64,000 bases of DNA. It comes from Euglena gracilis. Its lineage: Eukaryota; Euglenida; Euglenophyceae; Euglenales. Positions 11,516 through 22,945 of the stretch are shown piece by piece. The stretch spans positions 34,974,227 to 35,038,226 of the forward strand of contig CP154957.1 of NCBI GenBank assembly GCA_039621445.1, given 5' to 3'. Every line of letters starts with the position of its first letter. Within the stretch, counting starts at the first letter, position 1. A model generated the notes under the pieces. The model did no database searches and was not told the origin of the DNA. It worked only from the letters and a program-made list of their open reading frames with translations. A program made the position numbers and the translations under genes.

Positions 11516-11889
11516 AGGGTCATGGAAGAGGGGAAGCAAGAAGAGAACTCAGGAGAGGCAACGGAGTGCAGTTCCTCCAATACCGCGCTTTGCAAAAAAG
11601 TCGCGTTGCAATCAACATATCATTTTTTTGGTCGTGTGCACATTTACGTTAAACTTGTAAATCCGCCCCCCCCCCCAACACCGTTCTGCCACCCCATGGT
11701 TGATGTGGCCTATAAGCAGGTTTTAGCTGTCGTTGAAAGTCCTGGACAGCACCCCTACTCAGCCGAATTTTGTATGCGCATCAGTTGTGCCTTTTCTGGT
11801 GTTTTGGAGAATCCTTTTTACGCTTGCAAAATGGACCCTGCAATTTTGGAGTTTGTAAATTTGAGCTTAATTTTTGAGTTGTTCAGGAG

Positions 11890-12190
11890 AAAGAGATATA
11901 GCTCTCAATAGAATGATTGAAAGGCTCATAGAGCGGAAGTCGATCATCCCTTCTCAGAGCGAATGTACATCACCAGCTTTTGTCGTCCCTGATCCTCCAG
12001 ACCAATTTGGTCAGCAAAAGTGGAGATTAGTAGTGGATTGTTGGAATTTATGTTTGCAAATGAAGGATGACCCATTCCGGCCACCTCTGATAGAGGACAT
12101 CATGGCTAAACAAGCGGATAACCACTCATGTTTAATTTTCGACCCGGAGGAAGGTTTCACCAAATGCATCTGCACCACAATTCGCAAACA
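11890..12190 (+). pseudogene. Ty3/gypsy-like reverse transcriptase fragment
   Basis: The open frame contains MIERLIERKSIIPSQSE, then SPAFVVPD, WRLVVDCWNL, FRPPLIEDIM and DPEEGF. This matches the start of the LTR-retrotransposon RT domain (IEelie..iIrpSqSe..SP.vvv, wRlvvDyr.LN, fPlP.iedi, D...GF). The usual DYR is DCW, PLP is PPL, and the sequence loses similarity before the YXDD box. It is a short relic with no associated LTRs. Confidence 0.6.
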
Positions 12191-12199
12191 TATACCGCA

Positions 12200-13193
12200 T
12201 TTGCTACATCCAAAGGTAAAACAAAAAAATGTGCCAAAAATCACATGGTGTAGGTGTGGGGGGGGCATGCCAATCGACGAGGTTTTGTCTTTTAAGCCAT
12301 AAAATTGCCCAAAATACCTTTTTACCCCCTGGAGCAAAAATGGGGTTATTTTTGGACCTTTTCCGGTCACACTAAGCCTCGATTAATCCCCCCCCCCCTC
12401 GGGGCCGACCACCAAGCAGGATCTTATCGAGGGGGTTATAAGTATGGTCCCTATGCTCTTATCTCTATAGAATAAGAGCGAAGCTTGCCACCAGGGAAAA
12501 GGGGGCCTGCCCCCCCCCCCCGCCCCTGGGTGGGAATGAAAAGTCGGAAAAATGCTTGTAGGAAAACCGCGGATTATCATCATGACTCCAGACCCTTTCC
12601 TGGAATTTTTTATTCAGTCGCGAGCGACTGGATTCCGGCTTTCTGAATCACCTCCGTTTGACCCCAACTCCCCCACAGGCCTGAGTTATTCAGCCGACAA
12701 GGGGTCCAAATTGGATCAGACTGAAGGAGTAGCCACACCCCTCCCCCCGTTTCGACTCTGCCATTTCTCCAGGGTGAGATTTCGGTCGAAAAATCGACTT
12801 TTCAAAAATATCTCAAAAAAAACAACGTATTTTTATTTCCGAAAGTGTCTGCCAGGCGAAATGCACCCCTCCTTGGAGACCCTCTATCGGGCGCCAGGTC
12901 AGCGCTCCCGGGCATCGACCCATCGACTCTGACTTGCTATTTTAAAAGGGGATGCCGTACTACGATCGGGCGGGGGGGGCGTACCGACAGGGATGATCAG
13001 TCAAAGAAGACTCGAAGGTGCCGAGCTGACCATGAATCTCGAAGAGGATCGCCCCCCTCCCCCCCTCGCCATGCGGCCGGTTTTGCGCCGCTGCCATGCC
13101 TGGCCTGTGTTCAGGCCGTTTTTGCCTTTTTTTTTTTTTTTTTCTCTTTCTTTTCTTTTTTTTTCTTCTCCTTTTTTTCCTTTTTTTTACTTT

Positions 13194-13225
<32 letters not shown>

Positions 13226-14033
13226 TTCCTTCTGTGTTCCGGCCCGTTTTTGTGGGCCAGAACGACCATTTTGGAGTGTTCCTTTGGGCCCAAAAAATTC
13301 TTTTTCAAATATATCTCGACAAGGAAGCAAAATTGAAGACCAAAAATGGAGACCAAAAATGAAGCCCAGGGAATGCACTATCCAACCATATGCTCTATTT
13401 TTTTTCCAACTCCGCGTGTAGCCCAAGTTATTGCTCATTTTTGGTGCCATTTTGAGCTGTTTTGGGGGTTAAAAAAACGGAATCTTCCAAAGTGTCTCAG
13501 AAATGAAGCAAAATCAAAGGAAATGTCCGGAGACACAAAGGAACACCCCATCTAACGGTATTTTGATTTCCCTGTAACTCCACAGCTAGCCCAGAGTTAT
13601 CTATATGGCCATTTCGCTCCAAATACTGCTCATCTGGCTTGTTTCGACTTCACTGGAAATCACTGGGTACCTAAAATGAAGCCCTAGGGACCCTCTATCA
13701 CCCTGTATCGGCCACCAGAACCAGCTGTGCATCTGGCCTCTCATACATGCATGTCATTTTGGGGTCAAAAAAGTGGAAAACTTCAAAATATCCAAAAAGA
13801 GTGGTGGGAACCAAGAGAAATAACTGGGACATAAAGTCAAGCTCTAGGGACCTTGCGTCAGGCCTCCAGGGCCACACCTGCCTCCAAATAAGTCTATTTT
13901 AGGCATTTTTTTTGTGTTCCAAAAATCGAAATCATCAAAATATCCCCAAATTGGTGGCCAACTCCTTGTAAAGCCATATGTATTGTTCTTTTGACCAAAC
14001 CGCCAACCATATCTCTCATTCATCTGCTGCTCC
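12200..14033. other. no gene seen; pyrimidine tract and repeated AT-rich text
   Basis: It holds a 105-bp pyrimidine tract (separate entry). Loosely repeated ~150-bp paragraphs follow at about 13260-14000 (phrases like CAAAAATGGAGAC, GAAGCCCAGGGA or GAAGCCCTAGGGACC, AGCCCAAGTTAT or AGCCCAGAGTTAT), resembling a degenerate tandem repeat. A small island at about 12953 reads MPYYDRAGGAYRQ, similar in composition to the exons proposed at 1-6 kb. Confidence 0.45.
13125..13232. repeat. polypyrimidine (T-rich) tract
   Basis: Over 100 bases of T with interspersed C and only one purine. It is a candidate for triplex formation or an expanded intronic pyrimidine tract. Confidence 0.93.
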
Positions 14034-17000
14034 ATGCCACCATCAGCTCTTGACTCTACACAACACCTGGTTTACCAGTGTGTTATTCCCACAATAGTGC
14101 TTTCCCATTGTGCCTTATTTGTGGGGGAGGGTGGGAGGCCACCACCTGCCTCGGTTGTACCGTGTCTGTTGGGAGGGCGCCCTGTCTTCGTCCGCTATGG
14201 CTGCTATTCGCTGCCGGGGGAGCAGCTCGGCTTTGCCAAGGAGAACCAGGACAGCCTCTGCTTCCAGCAGGCCGGCCCTGGGTGCGTCCGTGAGTGCGTG
14301 CGTGCCAGTTTCCTGAGGACCCCGGGGCCAACCCAGTGCTTTCCACAGCATGTGTGGAGGCAGCTGCCTGTATTCAAAGCAAGGCAATTTCATTTGGCCC
14401 TCCAAGAAATGACTCATTGCGACCACCTGCAGACGACAACTTCCCACGGGGTGCACTCTCACCAGAAGCCTTTGGTTTCATTTTGCCTTGCACTCATCCA
14501 TTCCATTTCATGGTTTCACAGAACTGATTCTTTAAACTGTGAAATTTGCTCAGCTTACTCAGTGAGGTGAAGAATTGACTCCCCAACCAGGCTTCTTTTT
14601 AAGTCACCTGACCCCCCCCCCCCCCGGGGGGAGGGGGGTGGGTAGGTGGGTCCGGGCCAGACCCCCCCCCCCCAGGGGGGTCCCGCGCCGGAGGTGCTGG
14701 GTATACCTTTTCGGCGCGAAGCGCCGAAATTTTTTGAAAATTGCCTTTAACGGGCCCGATTTTGGGGGGGGGTCCCCCCCCGGGGGGTCCCGCGCCACCC
14801 TGGGTGGGTGGGGGGGACCCCCTTTTTAAGACCCCCTCCCCCCCGGGGGTCTTATAAAGAAGCCTGTCCCCAACCCTAATTCATAAGGATTCTGCACGCA
14901 TGAATCGGGTCCAAATGAATCAACAAAAATTATTCCAAATTTGCTAAATTCACTCATCAACAAATTGGCTTACTTCAAAAAAATTACTTTCCATCCACTT
15001 TATGAGCGTGCCCCCCATTTCACCGTGCTCTTCACCCCCCCCCCCTCCCATTGGGTGTCACAGCAACTTCGTGGCCGGGGTGCTGGATGGCCACGGCGGT
15101 GCTGGAGGGCGGGTCAGCAAGTGGGTGTCGGAGCGGCTGGCCAAGAAGATCCTACAGCAGACAAAGCTGTGCCCCGCCAACGCGCAGGTGTGCCGCGGGC
15201 TCCTCTGCCGGACCGTGCTGGGTCGCTGCGTGGTGGCGGGGATGGTTGGTCCGAGGCGGAGACCAGGGGGCGAGGTGGGCTGTGACTGAAAAACTGCACC
15301 CCCCCCCCCCCGGAGAACAGCTGTTCCGTGGGGCACCAGAGCTGGTCTTATTTGGAACGTCTGCTTCCGGCCAGGCGGTGATGGATGAGGTCTTCAAGTC
15401 CATCCAGGGAGAGTTGATGAGCGACGACAGTGTGGAGAGCCAGGTGTGCACCAGTGGGGAGGCGCCAGTGGTTGCGTCTCACATCCACATCTTCTGCTGA
15501 ATAGGCAAATAACAATCGCCACTGCCTCCCAACGCACCCTACTACTGGTGCTTCTGCCCATCCAAGGATGGGTATTGGATATCGGTCCATATTGGGTTTA
15601 TCGAAAATCTTGATTTATCGGGTCCCGAAAAAATATCGTGAAATATCGACTTTATTGGGGGGGTAACGTGCTTTTTGTTGCTTTTTGGGCAATCTTGGGA
15701 TTCTCCAAATCACAAAAATGGGGATATTGGGACGCAAAATGATCGTATCGGTTTTATCGACTTTTATCGGCGGTACCGGGGTGTCAATCTATCCAAAATT
15801 TATCGGGACCCCCCCAAAAAACCAATATCAGTACCCATCCTTGGCCCGTCCTTGGTGCACCAACCACAAGTAGCCACCCAGCCCCAGACGCAGATTGGGG
15901 TGTTTGTTTGGAGTGTCCGAAAGGCATTTGGGTCTCCCTCTGCTTCCCATGGAGATGAAGGAAAACACACAGATGAGTGCTGTCGGACGCTTGTTTGCGG
16001 GTGAGATTGATTTGCTGCTTTCCCCCCCCAATTTGGTAATTTGCCCCAATATTCTCCCCCCTCCCCTCGTCTCAAAGGGGAAGATCAGAAATGATCCGTG
16101 TGATTTATTTTCAAGCTTTAGCTTCGACAAGGGGTTAGTGCCACCTTCTTCCCGCAGGAAAGCGGCACCACGACGGTGGTGTGTGTGAAGCTTGGCCTGG
16201 GCCAGGAGGGCACTGCTGGACACCACACCGGACCCCGTCTCTCAGACAGCGGCCCCATCGGTGGCCCTCCTTTGTCACGTACCCCCCCCCCCAATCCTGA
16301 CTCCCCCACCCCTGGGCCATGCCCCCCTGCCGGGGACCTGATGGTGGCCAACGTGGGCGACTCCCGCTGCGTCCTGGGGCGGGCGGCTGGGCCCGGCGGC
16401 CGCCTGCAGGCGGTGGAGCTCACGTCGGACCACACGCCGCACCGGTGTGGCGGCGGACCCCGCGGCCCACCGCGGCCCCAACGCAGTCCGGTGCCGCTGG
16501 GGCCGGGTTTACTCCGGTTGGTTATTCTTGGTGAGACACCAAAGGCCTCTTTTGTCTGAGCCAGACCTCAGAGTGTTTCCCGGAGGCTTGAGGGGAGGTC
16601 TGGAGAGGCTCCGCGCGGAAATGGCAGCGGAACAGACTATGACTCGCCGTGTCTGTAGGGCGGACGAACTCATGCGCATCACGCGGTGCGGGGGAGTGGT
16701 TCGACGCGGTCGGGCTGGACTGCTGGGCCCGCCGCGCGTGTACAACCCGAAGGAAGGTGGGCCCTTGCCTTCAAACAATGTATCTATTTTTCTGCACGGC
16801 TGCAGAGTTCTCACAAAATCAGGTTCCTCCGCTCAAGCCTTCATTTGACCTTGTTGTTGTAATATAAAAGGATGAACCCTGCACATGCCGAAATTTTTGT
16901 GGTAATAAATAATTATTTCTGCCCCTTCAATGAGTCCACTGCTCAATATTTCCAAATGATCCAAATTTGAAACAAAAGTCTGGTGCAAGAAGAAAGTGCG

Positions 17001-18579
17001 AGGAGGAAATAATTTGAGCAATAAAATGGAACAGAAATGAATTATGCATGAATATGAAGTGTGAATTTCTAAAAGACATTTTCTTTTCGCCCGGATTCTG
17101 CCCGGCTCAAGGTGGTATGTTCCTTTGGGAGTCAGTGAAGACTGGGAAGACACGCCGTCAAATGGATAGAGGGCGACGAGTTTAACACGGGACCAGTTGG
17201 CGCAACCCCAACCACATTCCCACGTTCAAATTCTGTATTGCTGGTGACCAAACACTTCCTGGCATGGTTTCTGCCAGTTGTTTGGTGCGTTGGACCCCCC
17301 CCCCCCCGCTGTTGTTGTCTCCAGGCTGCCGCTTCGGCCTCTGCCTGACGCGCTCCGTGGGTGATGCCTGTATGGCGTCGGCGGGGGTGGTCCCGAAGCC
17401 GGAGGTCATGGGCAGGGCCCGCCATACGGAATGGGGGGGGGGGCTGCTGTCCCCCCCCCACCTCCCCACGCTGTTTTGGCCGTAAATCGGCCATAACTCG
17501 GGCTTGGCAGGGAGCTACGGGGAAATGAAAATACTATTAGGTCCGGCGTTCCAAGGGCTTCAATTTAGGTCTTTGGACATGTCCTTTGATTTTGCATAAT
17601 GTTCGACATATCTTGGAAACCTCGATCCTTTGACCCCCAAAACAGTACAAACCAACCAAACTACCCCCCCCCCCCTTCCCGGTGTGGCGGCAGCCATTCA
17701 GTCATCCCATCCCCTCCGACACGCCCTGGGGCCGGTACACCGGCTGGCGCCGCCGGACCGGCTGGTGCTGCTGGCCAGCGACGGGGTCTGGTCCGTGCTG
17801 ACGTCCCAGGAGGTGTTCCGCAGGGCTCGCCCCCGCTGTCCCAAACCCCCAGTGTAGGGGTAGGGGGGGGGCAGAGTGGCGTTCCTTCCTGTGGGGGATC
17901 AGCTCTGTGCACTCCAGCACAGGGCTTGAATTTTTGATTGTTCTTCTGGGGGGGGGGGCAGCTCATTGAAGGGAAAGCTGTATTATTGCTCATGCCCAGT
18001 GGGCCTTGCAGTCAGAAAACCTTTGTAAGGGTTCCTCAAACTCCTTTGTAAGGGTGGGTCTGGAAGTGCCCTGCACAGTTTCCTGGAACTGTGCATCTCA
18101 TGAGCCCTCCGAAATGCCCATTTGAGGGGTTTTTTCCTTGCACATTTCCTGTGCATTTTTTTATTTCCAGCAATTTTTATTTCTTCTGAGGATTCACAAT
18201 ATGTCTTTCACTTTTTTGTAAAAAGAAATCAAATTATTCTGCATTTTACAATTACACACAATTTGCTATTTTTCTCTCTATTTTCCAGTTTTTCCTTTTG
18301 GAATTTACATATTTGTTTGTTGCACCTGTTTTTCAGGAGAGAAGGAAAGTTGCCACTCAGGTTCACTCCCATGGAATGGATTGTCTCCATCGCTGCACCC
18401 TGCAGGCTATCAACATTGTGGGTCGGTTCCCCGACCCCCTGAAGGCGGCTGCCGAGCTTGTGAGCCATGCCAAGGGGGTCTGGATGAAACGCGACACATC
18501 ATATCGTGACGACATCACGACCGCCGGGCTGTTGGAGCAGCATGTGTCGCCTGGTGCCAAGGTTCAGAAGAAGGATTGA
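14034..18579 (+). CDS. PP2C-family Ser/Thr protein phosphatase, 8 exons
   Basis: Metal-dependent phosphatase. My exon set is 14034-14281, 15064-15187, 15375-15443, 16158-16444, 16659-16756, 17325-17404, 17702-17812 and 18406-18579. All junctions are GT..AG and the phases agree, giving 1191 nt (396 aa). Family motifs appear in order: KENQDS (exon 1), VLDGHGGAGG with the metal-binding Asp/Gly (exon 2), SGTTTVV and LMVANVGDSRCVL (exon 4), LTSDHTPH, ELMRITRCGGVV (exon 5), LTRSVGD (exon 6), LVLLASDGVWSVL (exon 7) and SYRDDITTAGLL (exon 8), whose DD supplies the last metal ligands. The ATG at 14034 is the first in frame, but an upstream exon is possible. Exon 4 has a Pro-rich loop of about 50 residues between SGTTTVV and LMVANVG; a GTGAAG at 16185 could start an intron, but no AG lies just before 16335. 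Intron 1 holds a MITE and intron 3 another inverted-repeat element. Substrate unknown. Confidence 0.85.
14588..14866. mobile_element. hAT-like MITE, copy 2, in PP2C intron 1
   Basis: A 279-bp element starting CAGGCTTCTTTTTAAG and ending CTTATAAAGAAGCCTG, with a perfect 8-bp target duplication TCCCCAAC (14580-14587 and 14867-14874). The layout is as in copy 1: T run, C/G runs, GGCGC palindrome (TTCGGCGCGAAGCGCCGAA), G/C runs, A-rich end. Confidence 0.82.
15562..15844. mobile_element. inverted-repeat element in PP2C intron 3
   Basis: Perfect 13-bp inverted ends, CCAAGGATGGGTA (15562-15574) and TACCCATCCTTGG (15832-15844), extended by TTGG and CCAA. The interior repeats TATCG and ATCGGG motifs and has no ORF. 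No clear target duplication. Probably a MITE of another family. Confidence 0.6.
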
Positions 18580-19720
18580 AGGGGAATGCTTTTTTTGGAC
18601 ACAATACCAATGCGGCCCCCTGTGTGCCGTGCAAGCTTTTTGCTTTGAAAGGATCGCAGTGAACACAGAGAAGAATGAATGCTTGCAATGGTCCAAAAAG
18701 GTCCTAATTCCCCCGACCAAATAATGAAGTGGGGTGCCCAGTCATTAGCACCAGTTTTTGCCTCGTTGTTTGCCTGCCCTGGTTGTTTGGTCGCAAACCT
18801 TTCCCCTGTCAACCGCTGACAAAATTCTCGTCTTCAGGTTTTGGATCTCCAGGTGGACAACACACCCCAACAGTCAAACTCGAATACCTTTTTTTATATA
18901 AAAATTCCAAACTTCCTGGAATTTGCTGCAAAATGCCTCTTCCCTGTTGTGGGGCCCCCCCGCCGTGTCACTTGGGGGGTGATCCTTTCTGCAACAGCCA
19001 CCGGCCTCTAACGCCCGGAGGAGGTGACACGCAACCCACGGGGGCCGGTGGCCAGCTCTTAGGGAGGGTCCACCCCCCCCCCCCACCAGGCCCAGGCTTT
19101 CCCGTTCTGCCCTCGGCACCGGCGGACATTGTGTCGCCAGCCACAGCAGCCGGTGGGGGGGGGGGGGCGTCTGGGCCAGCCCTGCGCCGCCAGCCGCCGT
19201 CATCGTTTTCGGCCATTGACGCCCCCGTTGGGTTCGCCTTTATGCCCCCCCCCCCTCCCGCACCCCCCCACCGCCGTGCCCTCTCCGTCCCCTCGGTCCC
19301 CTCCCCCCTCCCCCCAGGGGTGCTGTGCTGTACATACCGCGGCCTCTGCCCTGGCCCCAGCAGCCCTGCGGCCCAACCCTCAGCCCCGTGCCGGGGGGCC
19401 TCCCCCTCGGCGGGCTGCGGCCACAGTGCGGTGGTCCCGCCGTGCCGTTGGGGGGTTGTGGGTGGGTGGGCGAGGAGGGGTGGCGCTGCTGGGTGGGCTG
19501 AGGTCCAGCACTCGGGAGGGGCGGGCGGTGAACTGTGGGGCCCTCCCACCGCACTGTGGAACCGGCTTGTCCATCCAGCAGACACCCACAGGCAGCCTGC
19601 GGCTCCCATGTGCCTCGAAAGTTCTGCCGGTTTGTTCTCGTCAAGAGTCCCCTCAAATGCATCCCAAATACCACCAGGATACCCTGCGGGTGGGTTGGTG
19701 CATGAACACCAAAAGTATGG
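18580..19720. other. mostly non-coding; one possible GC-rich exon
   Basis: After the PP2C stop comes AT-balanced sequence, then a GC-rich island. At about 19321-19530, after CCTCCCCCCAG, one frame reads CCAVHTAASALAPAALRPNP, then GGPPPRRAAATVRWSRRAVG, which resembles an organelle-targeting leader. It is open in several frames on both strands, so I do not call it a gene. Confidence 0.3.
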
Positions 19721-19723
19721 AAG

Positions 19724-19933
19724 CAGATATTTTTTTTTGAGTTTGACGACGCGGGGGGGGGGGGGGAGGGGGGTGGCCCACCCCCCTCACCCCAACCTTG
19801 AGGGGGGTTTTTCTCTGTTTGGTAGAAAGGCCCGATTTTTTTTTACCCCAAAATTGACCCACAGAGTGGGCCTCCCAAGCCCTTCCCCTCTGGGGTGGGT
19901 GGGTCCAGACCCCCAGGCCATAAAAAACCTCTG
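19724..19933. mobile_element. hAT-like MITE, copy 3
   Basis: It starts CAGATATTTTTTTTT and ends AAAAAACCTCTG. The flanks TATGGAAG (19716-19723) and TCTGGAAG (19934-19941) match at 7 of 8 bases. The G/C-run interior is like copies 1 and 2 but shorter and lacks the GGCGCC palindrome. Confidence 0.65.
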
Positions 19934-19941
19934 TCTGGAAG

Positions 19942-20840
19942 GTCGCAATGAATTCATCTTCCCTATGACCTTCATGCCAGACACACACGAAGCGTCACGT
20001 ATACTCAAAGATGCTCAGATAGGGGCTTCCCAAAGTCAGGTGCAGGGTCGGACCATTCAATTAACTTAGCATTGGTCCCCACCGTCACAGCCATCGATAT
20101 CGTAATGATGTTTGTAGTCGTGCTGCGAGCTCCGATAATTCCCTACCGCAAATCCCTCTCATGGTGCCTGGCTGTGATGTTTCCAAGTGCCCATCTGCCC
20201 CTCTGTCTAGTGCATTCAGCCCACCTCGTACGTCTCCCTCTAACCCATGTAAATCATTCGCATGGTGCGTATATGCTGCACTCTCCCACTCTTTTGTGCT
20301 CCATCCTATCTGAAGTTGTTGGTCAGGACAGGTGTGGAACGCCAAAGACCGAAGACCGGGATAATTGTTTTCTTTTTGTCGGTGGTATCCACTGCACACA
20401 TAACTCAACTGCACCGAAGTCCCACCTATGATAGTTGCCGAATAATTTCCATTGCATCCTCCAAAGCAATCATCCTCAATTTATGCTTGTCTTGCTCAGA
20501 ATTTATTTCGACTTTGACATGGTAAGATCTGTGCACCTGACCAAGCTTCTTTTTGCCCCACAAGGCCCCATGGTAAGTGGATGGGTGTGGGGTAAAGCTG
20601 GAGTTGAGCCAAAAGTTTCGGCACAAACCTCGAACTCTTTTTTGAAAAAAATGACCAAAATGACTGGATAATGGAGTGTTTTTTTCTTAAGTTTTTTGTT
20701 GAAAATTCTTGGCCCAAAAATACCTAAAGCTAAGAATGATGGAAAAAGGGGGGCTTGAGGGGTTCTTGCTCCAATACCCTCCCGTGTCGGGCTGGGTGGG
20801 TGGGTGGGTGGGTGGGTGGGCAACCCTCTCCACAAGGGGG
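19942..20840. other. no gene seen
   Basis: Ordinary-composition sequence with a (GGGT)n run near 20790. Short open frames lack domain signal. Confidence 0.5.
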
Positions 20841-20912
20841 ATGCTTCCGCACCGTGTGCACCGTGTGCGGCACTGTGTGCACCGTGTGGCGCACCGTGTG
20901 CACCGTGTGAGA
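20841..20912. repeat. CACCGTGTGC 10-bp tandem array, copy 1
   Basis: About six units of CACCGTGTGC or variants (CACTGTGTGC, CACCGTGTGG), preceded by GGGATGCTTCCG and followed by AAGAATCA. An inverted copy with the same flanks lies at 22790-22945. Confidence 0.85.
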
Positions 20913-21226
20913 AGAATCACTCCCCAAATGCCCAGCTTTCACAAATCTTCAGCAGTGCCTCACCTTGCATTCTTAATTTTTTGTGTGAGCTGAGTGATGT
21001 TGAACAGCAGAGGGGAAAAGATGATTTTTTTGTCCAGAGAGCAGCATGCATCATGTTTCAGGCTGGTGTTGCCCCAGTCGGTCCATGATTGTGCGACAGG
21101 CAAGGCTGTAGATTTAAATGAGTGGGATGAACGGGCAAATCAGTGAAGGTAGATTGAATTCATCTGGTTGCAGGGTATGTTTGACAAAATATTTTGCACC
21201 ACCATCATTTCGTCACCAAGCACCTC

Positions 21227-22490
21227 TGATGATGCTGGGCGATGCTGGGCGATGCTGGATTTTTGGAGACCAGAGGTAGGGTTCCGATGCTGGGCGATGC
21301 TGGGCGATGCCGGCAATTTTTTGGCCTATTTTGAAAAATCAATCCCATATTCATGCACTTTTGGCCACTTTTTCTGACTGCTTTCGGTTAATTTTGACTG
21401 CTTTTGGGCATTTTTTTGGCCCATTTTAAAGTACTTTTGCTGCTCTTTGAACACCTTTGGTCAATTTTCACCATTTGTGACTGTTTTTGCCACTTTTGTC
21501 GGCTTTTGCCCATTCGCGGGTTTTAGGACTGTTAAAGGTGGGTTGCCGACCGCAGCCGACCGCAGCCGACCGCAGCCGACCGCAGCCGACCGCGCAACTT
21601 TTTTTCTAATTGATGTCAATTTTTCAGTGAGAATGAGGAATTAAACTCATTTTTATCCCAGATTTTGAGATTTTTCTGGCTCATCTGGTCCATGTTGTCA
21701 TTTACGACGACTTTTGGCCGCTTTTGGCCATTTTAGGTCGCTTTTGTCCCCTTTTGGCCCATTTGTCACCATAATTCACCAATTTTGCCTTATTTTGACC
21801 ATTTTTGGCCACTTTTTGCCCACTTCTTGTAATTTTGGGCCACTTTGTCCTGTTCTTGGGCATTTTGGGCCATTTTTGACCTTTTAAAGCCATTTTCGAC
21901 CTTTTTCTGTTATTTTTGCCCATTTTTTTGGTCTCTTTTTGGTCCAATTTGACCATTTTTGAGCATTTTTGCGCCAGTTTGTTGCCAAAGTGAACAAAAG
22001 CTGCTAAAGTGACCAAAATTGGCCAACACCAGGGCCAGTTTGGGCCATTTTTGGATTTTTGGACAACTTTGGACATTTTTTTTGTTATTTTTGCCTGCTT
22101 TTGGTAACTTTTTGGTCCACTTTGATCATTTTTGACCATTTTGCACCAGGTGCAGCTTCTGGAGTCACAAAAACAGTTGCCAAAACAGCTTTTCTTTGGC
22201 CTGTTTTGCCCACTTTTGTCCATTTTCACCATTTTTGGCCACTTTTTGGCCGTTTTAGGTCACTGGTGAATAGATGTCAAAGAAAAGCAAAAGCTGGCCA
22301 AAGGCAGCCAAAACACAGCAAAAAGTGGGCAAAAGCAACAAAAGTGACCAAAAGAAAGCAAAAGGCAGGAAAAAATGGGCAAAGGCAGCAAAAAGTGACC
22401 AAAAGTCGGCAACAGTGGTCAAAAGCAGCCCAAAAGCGTCAAAAATTGGCCAAGAGCAGCGAAAAGTGGCCAAAAGTCGGCAACAGTGAA
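21227..22490. repeat. fold-back repeat: TTTTGGCC arm then GGCCAAAA arm
   Basis: It starts with GATGCTGGGC tandem units (21227-21310). Then about 900 bp of T-rich text is dominated by TTTTGGCC or TTTTTGGCCA motifs. At about 22265 the strand bias flips to about 230 bp rich in GGCCAAAAG and GGCAAAAG motifs. The two arms are imperfectly self-complementary. A GCCGACCGCA tandem (21542-21592) lies within it and recurs just beyond the right end (22551-22590). A similar structure is at 26970-27810. Not coding; the open frames here are biased low-complexity text. Confidence 0.6.
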
Positions 22491-22789
22491 TTGTGTGGTT
22501 GTGATATATGCTCATTTTTTGTTGGTCTGCCCCCACCTACGGCTGACTATTTTGCCGACCGCTGCCGACCGCAGCCGACCACATCCCACCGCAGGCTAAA
22601 AATTGGAATCTGTCATATGTGCTTGGTCACCACCACAGTTGTTAATTGCAGTGTATTGGGTGCAATAGATGGACCCTCATGAACCATCGCCTTTGTATTT
22701 TTGAGGGTTTTTTTGGCTGTCGTCTCTGAAGCTGCAATCAATCGTCAGGTCACCAGTGGTTTTGTTCTCAAGAAAAATTCTTGTTTTAC

Positions 22790-22945
22790 ACCTGATTCTT
22801 GCCACACGGTGCCACACGGTGCACGCGGTGCACACGGTGCACACGGTGCCATACACGGTGCACACAGTGCCGCACACTGTGCACACGGTGCCGCACACGG
22901 TGCACACGGTGCGGAACACACGGTGCACACGTTGCGGAAGCATCC
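22790..22945. repeat. GCACACGGTG 10-bp tandem array, copy 2 (inverted)
   Basis: About twelve units of GCACACGGTG and variants, preceded by TGATTCTTG and followed by TGCGGAAGCATCCCC. This is the reverse complement of the array and flanks at 20841-20912, so one repeat element is present twice in opposite orientation about 1.9 kb apart. Confidence 0.85.

Noticed and set aside
18729-20069. 446-codon plus-strand ORF
   Set aside because: Spans a MITE and several C/G runs, shows no domain, and is matched by equally long frames on the other strand.
22796-22940. Possible CRISPR-like array
   Set aside because: A 10-bp unit without spacers, in a eukaryotic context; simple tandem repeat.
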